A stretch of 18,064 nt of DNA, taken from contig CAZDIJ010000056.1 of NCBI GenBank assembly GCA_964505475.1, positions 1 through 18,064 of the forward strand, in the 5' to 3' direction. Positions within the stretch are counted from its first letter, which is position 1, and every line of letters begins with the position of its first letter. Made by a program: the position numbers and the translations under genes. This stretch comes from JAGXQV01 sp964505475. GTDB lineage: Bacteria > Pseudomonadota > Gammaproteobacteria > Burkholderiales > Sulfuricellaceae. Below the pieces are notes generated by a model, which saw only the letters and a program-made list of their open reading frames with translations, had not been told where the DNA came from and searched no databases. Shown here piece after piece: positions 14,157 through 18,064 of the stretch.

Positions 14157-14287
14157 AACCACGGGGACACGGGGAAATGACGGCTTTTCAATGGAATATG
14201 AAGGAAATGCCGCTCGCCCGACGGGTAAACGGGAAATATCCTTCAACTTGTGGTTTCCTGAATTTTTCCCGGTGTTCCCCGTGGTTC
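14157..14287. repeat. Inverted-repeat element before clsB (copy B)
   Basis: Left arm AACCACGGGGACACGGGGAAA (from about 14157) pairs with the right arm TTTTTCCCGGTGTTCCCCGTGGTT (14264-14287) with few mismatches. It is the same family as the element between cobT and cobC. The interior has a smaller hairpin (TGAAGGAAAT against ATATCCTTCA). The sequence following the right arm, TTCAAATAAGGAATCCAGG, also resembles the one after copy A and here supplies the clsB ribosome binding site. No gene lies in the 162-base gap. Confidence 0.8.
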
Positions 14288-14306
14288 AAATAAGGAATCC
14301 AGGGTT

Positions 14307-15452
14307 ATGACGCCGGGCAACCGGATCGTCCTGCTGGAGAACGGCGCCGAGTATTTTCCCGCGCTGGAGGCGGCGTTCGACGCCGCCGAACGGGAAATCT
14401 ACCTGGAAAGCTACATTTTCGAGAACGACGCCACCGGCCGGCGCGTCGCCGCCGCCCTCTGCCGCGCGGCGCGGCGCGGCGCGGCGACGCATGTGCTGCT
14501 CGACGGCTTCGGCTCGCGCACCCTGTCCCGCGAAGTGATGGAGGACTTTCGCCGCGCCGGCGTGCATCTGTTGTTCTACCGCCCCGAACTGAGACTCTGG
14601 CGCCTGCGCCGCCACCGCCTGCGCCGGCTACACCGCAAGCTGGCGGCGATCGACGGCGGCATCGCCTTCGTCGGCGGCATCAACATCATCGACGACATGG
14701 ACACCCCCGGCCAGATTCCGCCGCGCTACGACTACGCGGTGCGGGTGGAAGGACCGCTGGCGGAGAAGATCATGGGCGCCGCCCGACACCTGTGGGGGCT
14801 GGTGGCGTGGTCGCAACTGAAGCGGCGCAGCCTGACGCGCCAGGAAATGCGGGAAATCCCGACCCTGGCCGGAGAAACCCGCGCCTTCTTCCTGATCCGC
14901 GACAACCTGCGGCACCGCCACGACATCGAGGAAGCCTACCTGGCGGCGATCGCCGGAGCGCAACGGGAAATCGTCATCGCCAACGCCTATTTCCTCCCCG
15001 GCCGGCGCTTCCGCCATGCCCTCGCGGAAGCGGCGCGACGCGGCGTGCGGGTGGTGCTGTTGCTGCAAGGCCGGGTGGAATACGTCCTGCTGCACTACGC
15101 CTCGCGCGCCCTCTACGGCACCCTGCTCGACGCCGGAGTGGAAATCCACGAATACCACCACAGTTTTCTTCACGCCAAGGTCGCGGTGGTGGACGGCCAT
15201 TGGGCCACGGTGGGTTCCTCCAACATCGACCCCTTCAGCCTGCTGCTGGCGCGCGAGGCCAACGTGGTGGTGGACGACCCAGCCTTCGCCGAAGAACTGC
15301 GCGCCAGCCTGGAACGCGCCATGCGCGAAGGAGCGCGGCGGATGTTGCCGTTGCAGTGGGAAAACCAGCCGCTGCACCGCCGTTTTTTCACCTGGCTGAG
15401 CTACGGAATGGTGCGGCTGCTGATGGGGATGGTCGGCTACGCCAATGAATAG
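14307..15452 (+). CDS. clsB: Phospholipase D family protein, cardiolipin synthase B-like
   Basis: A 381-residue protein with two HKD motifs: H109-x-K111-x4-D116 in RLHRKLAAIDGGIAFVGGIN, and H289-x-K291-x4-D296 in LHAKVAVVDGHWATVGSSNIDPFS. Each half has the usual GG/GSxN partner, giving one active site. ClsB enzymes make cardiolipin from phosphatidylglycerol, in E. coli also with phosphatidylethanolamine products. The length (about 380-410) and the absence of N-terminal membrane helices fit ClsB rather than ClsA. The Shine-Dalgarno AAGGA (14292-14296) belongs to sequence conserved next to the repeat family. The EEP-family gene upstream is a conserved partner. No YbhN-like membrane gene follows; repeats and a toxin-antitoxin pair do. 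Confidence 0.9.
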   Translation: MTPGNRIVLLENGAEYFPALEAAFDAAEREIYLESYIFENDATGRRVAAALCRAARRGAATHVLLDGFGSRTLSREVMEDFRRAGVHLLFYRPELRLWRLRRHRLRRLHRKLAAIDGGIAFVGGINIIDDMDTPGQIPPRYDYAVRVEGPLAEKIMGAARHLWGLVAWSQLKRRSLTRQEMREIPTLAGETRAFFLIRDNLRHRHDIEEAYLAAIAGAQREIVIANAYFLPGRRFRHALAEAARRGVRVVLLLQGRVEYVLLHYASRALYGTLLDAGVEIHEYHHSFLHAKVAVVDGHWATVGSSNIDPFSLLLAREANVVVDDPAFAEELRASLERAMREGARRMLPLQWENQPLHRRFFTWLSYGMVRLLMGMVGYANE

Positions 15453-15463
15453 CAGGGTTATGT

Positions 15464-15495
15464 AGGGTGCAATAAGCGGTAGCGCATTGCACCGG
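15464..15495. repeat. GTAGGGTGC-type palindromic repeat (short copy)
   Basis: GGTGCAAT (15466-15473) and ATTGCACC (15486-15493) form a perfect eight-base-pair stem with a 12-base loop, preceded by TGTAG. It lies soon after the clsB stop and shares GTAGGGTGC with the larger palindrome at 16524-16579. It could act as a transcript 3'-end stabiliser; no U-tract is present. Confidence 0.65.
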
Positions 15496-15558
15496 ATGGT
15501 GACGTAGAGGTGATGTTGCCGATGCCCCCCGTTAATATCCTGACGCGCCATCTCAGTC

Positions 15559-15605
15559 TTGCAGGGATGCATTCAATCATCTATTATTGAATGCATCGAA
15601 TGCAT
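15559..15605 (+). promoter_or_regulatory. Promoter and operator of the FitAB-type module
   Basis: A perfect inverted repeat ATGCATTCAAT (15567-15577) / ATTGAATGCAT (15586-15596) with an eight-base spacer is followed by a third half-site GAATGCAT (15598-15605). It overlaps a candidate promoter: TTGCAG (15559-15564), 17 bases, TATTAT (15582-15587, five of six). This is the expected place for autoregulation by a ribbon-helix-helix antitoxin bound with its PIN toxin. Confidence 0.7.
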
Positions 15606-15622
15606 TTTTGTGGGGTGATTTC

Positions 15623-15877
15623 ATGGCAATGCTGACAGTACGTAATCTGCCCGACGATGTACACCGCGCGTTGCGGGTGCGAGCCGCTCAACATGGGCAC
15701 AGCACCGAGGCCGAAGTCCGCGAGATTCTGGCAGTCGCGGTCAAGCCGGAGTCGCGCGTTCGCCTAGGCGATGCCCTCGCGGCATTGGGCCGCGAGATCG
15801 GCCTGACGAACGAGGATTTCGAGGTCTTCCAGCAAGTGGGAGACAAGACGCCGGCTGAGCCGGTGAGGTTTGAATGA
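15623..15877 (+). CDS. FitA-like ribbon-helix-helix antitoxin
   Basis: An 84-residue protein. The N-terminal MLTVRNLPDDVHRALRVRAA is a ribbon-helix-helix DNA-binding segment, followed by HGHSTEAEVREILAVAV, as in FitA/VapB antitoxins. The C-terminal half (to PAEPVRFE) is the likely toxin-binding region. I start at ATG 15623, with GGGGTG at 15612-15617 as ribosome binding site; codons farther upstream in the same frame would run through the operator. The stop overlaps the toxin start as ATGA. It should neutralise the PIN toxin and repress the operon through the palindromic operator directly upstream. Confidence 0.9.
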   Translation: MAMLTVRNLPDDVHRALRVRAAQHGHSTEAEVREILAVAVKPESRVRLGDALAALGREIGLTNEDFEVFQQVGDKTPAEPVRFE

Positions 15878-16293
15878 TTGTTCTCGATACCAACGTCGTT
15901 TCCGAGGCGATGAAGCCCGAGCCGCACCCGGCTGTGCGGGCTTGGCTGAACGATCAATCTGCCGAAACGCTGTATTTGTCCAGCGTGACGTTGGCCGAGT
16001 TGCTGTTTGGCATCGGGGCGCTCCCGGTCGGTAAGCGCAAGGACATGTTGGCGCGGGCGCTTGATGGTCTGATGGGGCTGTTCAGGGATCGGGTGCTTCC
16101 ATTCGGCACCGATGCGGCATGGCGCTATGCCGAGCTGGCCGTGACAGCCAGGGTTGCTGGGCGAGGATTTCCCACGCCGGACGGCTACATTGCCGCGATC
16201 GCCGCCTCGCGGGGGTTCATCGTGGCATCGCGCGATACGGCTCCCTATGAGGCCGCCGGGCTCGCCGTCATTAATCCGTGGGAAGCGGCGTAG
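15874..16293 (+). CDS. PIN-domain toxin, FitB/VapC type
   Basis: A 139-residue PIN-domain ribonuclease. The acidic active-site residues are D5 (IVLDTNVVSE), E42 (TLAELLFG), D103 (FPTPDGYIAAIA) and D121 (IVASRDTAPYEAAG), in the usual spacing. The ending AGLAVINPW is typical for FitB. Such toxins cleave RNA in a metal-dependent way when released from the antitoxin. All four acidic residues are present and the gene is full length, so the module looks functional. It overlaps the antitoxin gene by four bases. Stacked repeats follow the stop. Confidence 0.93.
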   Translation: MIVLDTNVVSEAMKPEPHPAVRAWLNDQSAETLYLSSVTLAELLFGIGALPVGKRKDMLARALDGLMGLFRDRVLPFGTDAAWRYAELAVTARVAGRGFPTPDGYIAAIAASRGFIVASRDTAPYEAAGLAVINPWEAA

Positions 16294-16307
16294 CCTGGAT
16301 GAAGCCG

Positions 16308-16390
16308 CCCTCTCTCCAACTCTCCCCCAGAGGGGGAGAGGGCGATTGTTCCCTCTCCCGCAGGCGGGAGAGGGTTAGGGAGAGGGTTGG
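16308..16390. repeat. CTCTCCC/GGGAGAG palindromic repeat cluster
   Basis: A perfect ten-base-pair hairpin CCCTCTCCCG-cagg-CGGGAGAGGG (16351-16374) lies inside a wider set of CTCTCC and GGAGAGG blocks (16308-16344 and 16366-16390), so alternative hairpins can form. It starts 15 bases after the fitB-like stop and may help end that transcript. The following stretch to about 16520 shows no gene and no clear repeat that I can name. Confidence 0.75.
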
Positions 16391-16523
16391 CGGAATCCGG
16401 GGCCGCCGCTGCCCCCGGAACTGCTCTCGATAACAGGGAGGGCAGCGACCGAAAGGAGCGAGGTTGAGCGGCGGGTTGGCGTAGTAATCGGCCTAATGCC
16501 GCAAATTGCGCCGATGAAACACT

Positions 16524-16579
16524 GTAGGGTGCGCCGTGCGCACCGATTCACGTCCAATGGCGCGCACGGCGCACCCTAC
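16524..16579. repeat. GTAGGGTGCGCC palindromic repeat
   Basis: Arms GTAGGGTGCGCCGTGCGCAC(C) at 16524-16544 and its complement at 16559-16579 pair at 20 of 21 positions around a 14-base loop. It belongs to the same GTAGGGTGC group as the copy near 15466. The right arm contains the stop codon of the minus-strand UPF0158 gene (CTA at 16576-16578 on the plus strand), so the hairpin may also shape that gene's mRNA end. Confidence 0.85.
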
Positions 16580-17058
16580 GGAATCAATGGGTTGCATGGG
16601 GTTTCTTGAGAGGCCGCATTTTTTCCTCCCTCCGCCGATATTGAAAGTCCTTCCTCGGCAGCCCACTCACGCAGAGCAAGTTCAGTGGCCTTGGCCTCGT
16701 AGTCGCACCAGGCTTCCAGGCAGCCCTTTCGCTCCAGCAAATCCTTAAACCGCCCGTAGGCGCCGCGCTGGCGAAAGAAGTTTGCAACGGTTTGATATGA
16801 GTCCGCGAGTTGCTCTTCAGCGAAAGCGAGGGCGAGGTTCTTCCCAAGATTCAGGTCATGCTTATTCGGCACAGCCACGTAAATGCTCCCGTCTTCAATG
16901 TCTTCGGGAAGCTCGTCGTCCAGTTCCATCGTGCTTGAGGACCAATGAACATTACCAGTGAGGCGGGACACGAAGGCTTCACAGTCATAGTGTGACGAAC
17001 TGACCCACTCATAGGCGGCCAGCAGATCGTCAAATTTCACTGGAGCGCTCGGTATCAT
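16576..17058 (-). CDS. UPF0158 family protein
   Basis: A 160-residue protein with the UPF0158 family pattern: an N-terminal VKFDDLLAAYEWVSSS, an acidic middle ELPEDIEDGSIYVAVPNKHDLNLGKNLALAFAEEQL, then FFRQRGAYGRFKDLLERKGCLEAWCDYEAKATELALREWAAEEGL. No biochemical function is established. Its last residues (about NPLIP) and stop codon come from a palindromic repeat, so the natural tail may have been changed, although the conserved part ends well before. No clear Shine-Dalgarno precedes ATG 17058. It lies 40 bases downstream of the YoeB-like toxin on the same strand, with a hairpin between, and could be a passenger of that operon or independent. Confidence 0.88.
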   Translation of the reverse strand: MIPSAPVKFDDLLAAYEWVSSSHYDCEAFVSRLTGNVHWSSSTMELDDELPEDIEDGSIYVAVPNKHDLNLGKNLALAFAEEQLADSYQTVANFFRQRGAYGRFKDLLERKGCLEAWCDYEAKATELALREWAAEEGLSISAEGGKNAASQETPCNPLIP

Positions 17059-17076
17059 GCTTTATACACAGGTGCC

Positions 17077-17097
17077 AGGCCCACTTTGGCTGGGCCT
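17077..17097 (-). terminator. Hairpin just after the YoeB-like gene
   Basis: AGGCCCA (17077-17083) and TGGGCCT (17091-17097) make a perfect seven-base-pair stem with a seven-base loop, starting one base after the toxin stop codon on the minus strand. No U-run follows in that direction, while ATTATT flanks it on the plus-strand side. It is a weak terminator or attenuator candidate rather than a firm one. Confidence 0.4.
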
Positions 17098-17098
17098 A

Positions 17099-17365
17099 TT
17101 ATTCATAGTGCGTCCACATACGCAAGACGCGAACCGTTTTCTCTTTGGTAAAAACTTCATACACGATACGGTGCTGAATATTGATGCGGCGGGAGTATGC
17201 GCCGGCAAGATCGCCGACCAGTTTTTCAAAGGGCGGTGGATTTTGAAACGGGTCGCTGGCAAGAACCGCGAGCAGTTCTTGCGCCTTGGGTTTAAGGCCG
17301 CCTGCGGCAAGCTTCATTGCATCTTTCATCGCTTGCTTGGCATAAACGACTTCCCAACTCACCAC
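17099..17365 (-). CDS. yoeB: YoeB/Txe family toxin
   Basis: An 88-residue RelE-superfamily endoribonuclease that, in this family, cleaves mRNA at the ribosome. The opening VSWEVVYAKQAMKDAMKL, the middle DPFQNPPPFEKLVGDLAGAYSRRINIQHRIVYEV and the ending RVLRMWTHYE match YoeB/Txe. They include the catalytic-region arginines (SRRIN, QHRIVY) and the terminal HYE, equivalent to the HYH/HYE end of the family. The start is GTG at 17365 (a second GTG follows directly), overlapping the antitoxin stop, so it should be translated by coupling and kept below antitoxin level. The protein looks intact. Confidence 0.93.
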   Translation of the reverse strand: MVSWEVVYAKQAMKDAMKLAAGGLKPKAQELLAVLASDPFQNPPPFEKLVGDLAGAYSRRINIQHRIVYEVFTKEKTVRVLRMWTHYE

Positions 17366-17601
17366 TTAAGCGCCTTCGAGCTTTTTGCAAGGGGTTCGGC
17401 CATGCCCGCCTTGATGGACTCGCGCATGCCGGGCACGGCCAGCAGGTACAAGGTTTCCTGAATCGCGCTCCAGTCTTCCGCGGAGAGCAGCACGGCGCTG
17501 CTGCGTTTTCCGGAAATGATGATGGGCTCGTGAGACTCTGCTGTTTGATCGATGAGCCGGTACAGATTTGCACGGGCTTCGCTGGCGGTAAGAGTGTTCA
17601 T
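17359..17601 (-). CDS. yefM: YefM/Phd family antitoxin
   Basis: An 80-residue antitoxin. The N-terminal MNTLTASEARANLYRLIDQTAESHEPIIISGKRSSAVLLSAEDW is the Phd/YefM DNA-binding and dimer domain. The C-terminal ETLYLLAVPGMRESIKAGMAEPL is the toxin-binding helix region. It precedes and overlaps the YoeB-like toxin gene by seven bases, the normal order. AAGGGG stands a few bases before ATG 17601. It is expected to repress its own promoter together with the toxin. Confidence 0.94.
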   Translation of the reverse strand: MNTLTASEARANLYRLIDQTAESHEPIIISGKRSSAVLLSAEDWSAIQETLYLLAVPGMRESIKAGMAEPLAKSSKALKW

Positions 17602-17627
17602 TTCGTGCCCCTTCTAAAGAAGTCTTG

Positions 17628-17655
17628 ATGGTACGCATTCGCGTACGCCTGTCAA
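17628..17655 (-). promoter_or_regulatory. Promoter and operator of the YefM-YoeB module
   Basis: On the minus strand a perfect -35 TTGACA (17655-17650) and a -10 TACCAT (17633-17628, four of six) are 16 bases apart. Overlapping them is the palindrome GTACGC-attc-GCGTAC (17631-17646), which spans most of the spacer and reaches into the -10. A repressor bound there would block the polymerase. The core GTAC resembles the TGTACA centre known from yefM operators. Confidence 0.65.
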
Positions 17656-17684
17656 GTAGCCATGCTAGCGCCGTATAACCTGCT

Positions 17685-17987
17685 TTAATCGAACCTGGCT
17701 CCCCTTAATTGTGGGGTTGCGGAAAGCTTCACGCCCAATGCATGAAGCAGCTTGAGCATGGTGTCATAGCGTGGCTTTGCGCCGGGCGTGAGCGCCTTGT
17801 AAAGGCTTTCACGGCCCAGGCCGGCGTCTTTGGCGAGCTGCGACATGCCGCGAGCGCGCGCTACGTCTCTAATTGCGGCAAGGAATACGTCGGGATTGGT
17901 ATCTTCCAAGGCGGCGGTCAGATACTCCGCGATGGTTTCCTCGTCGTCCAGGTAATCGGCGGCGTCGAAAGGGGCAAATTTGTCCAT
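17685..17987 (-). CDS. HigA-like antitoxin (addiction module antidote protein)
   Basis: A 100-residue protein of the 'probable addiction module antidote' group. The N-terminal FDAADYLDDEETIAEYLTAALED is typical. It is followed by a helix-turn-helix domain: FLAAIRDVARARGMSQLAKDAGLGRESLYKALTPGAKPRYDTMLKLLHALGVKLSATP. AGGAG (about 17996-18000 on the plus-strand scale) supports ATG 17987. In this group the RelE/HigB-like toxin gene usually lies directly upstream; only 77 bases remain in the window there and they do not look like the end of such a toxin. The partner may therefore be lost, displaced by an inserted element, or located differently. Confidence 0.9.
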   Translation of the reverse strand: MDKFAPFDAADYLDDEETIAEYLTAALEDTNPDVFLAAIRDVARARGMSQLAKDAGLGRESLYKALTPGAKPRYDTMLKLLHALGVKLSATPQLRGARFD

Positions 17988-18009
17988 GGTTTCACTCCTT
18001 ATCCAAAGT

Positions 18010-18064
18010 CAGTAGTGTCCGGTTAAATTGGGTCACGCACGCTGTAAAACCAATATTAAAGCCA
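18010..18064. mobile_element. Possible end of an insertion sequence
   Basis: The stretch beginning CAGTAGTGTCCGGTTAA (18010) resembles the terminal inverted repeats of several DDE-transposase insertion sequences, as far as I can recall. It continues to the window edge without an opposing repeat or transposase code, so this cannot be confirmed here. Its place just upstream of the HigA-like gene is where the missing toxin gene would be expected. Confidence 0.3.

Noticed and set aside
16308..16579. CRISPR-like array in the repeat-rich stretch
   Set aside because: The repeats are palindromes of different sequence and spacing, without a regular direct repeat-spacer pattern and with no cas genes nearby.

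Overview
The window is a GC-rich, densely packed bacterial chromosome segment. Gene content, codon use and palindromic intergenic repeats suggest a betaproteobacterium, possibly of the Gallionella/Sulfuricella/Thiobacillus type. That placement is inference from protein resemblance; the window has no rRNA or other phylogenetic marker.

Left part (1-3240): a palindromic repeat, then three closely spaced genes for a pirin, an Old Yellow Enzyme-type ene-reductase and a nitroreductase, which look like one redox/electrophile-handling operon. A second palindromic repeat follows, then a DUF971 gene.

Centre (3276-13378): a cobalamin operon. A candidate sigma70 promoter precedes a cobalamin riboswitch whose leader contains an anti-Shine-Dalgarno segment. 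Next come btuB (outer-membrane receptor), a BtuM-type solitary B12 membrane transporter, cobO (adenosyltransferase), cbiB, cobD (Thr-P decarboxylase), cobQ/cbiP, cobU, cobT, cobC (alpha-ribazole-P phosphatase) and cobS. Together they cover uptake, adenosylation, attachment of the aminopropanol arm and nucleotide-loop assembly. No corrin-ring genes are present, so the window holds the late and salvage half of the pathway. Several genes overlap by 4-8 bases, as expected for translational coupling. Palindromic elements interrupt the run: one overlaps the 3' end of cobD, one sits between cobT and cobC, and one appears to be inserted in frame inside cobC.

Right-centre (13389-15452): an endonuclease/exonuclease/phosphatase-family gene and a cardiolipin-synthase (ClsB-like) gene, a pairing resembling E. 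coli ybhP-ybhO. A further copy of the inverted-repeat family lies between them.

Right flank (15453-18064): an accessory-looking stretch. It has a FitAB-type toxin-antitoxin pair behind a clear operator, about 280 bp of stacked palindromic repeats, a minus-strand UPF0158 gene whose stop codon lies in a repeat arm, a minus-strand YefM-YoeB pair with a promoter/operator, and a minus-strand HigA-like antitoxin whose partner is not visible. A possible insertion-sequence end lies at the right edge. I saw no tRNA, rRNA, CRISPR array or complete insertion sequence. The most notable items are the riboswitch-controlled BtuB-BtuM import pair and the repeated invasion of this operon, including its coding sequences, by small palindromic elements.
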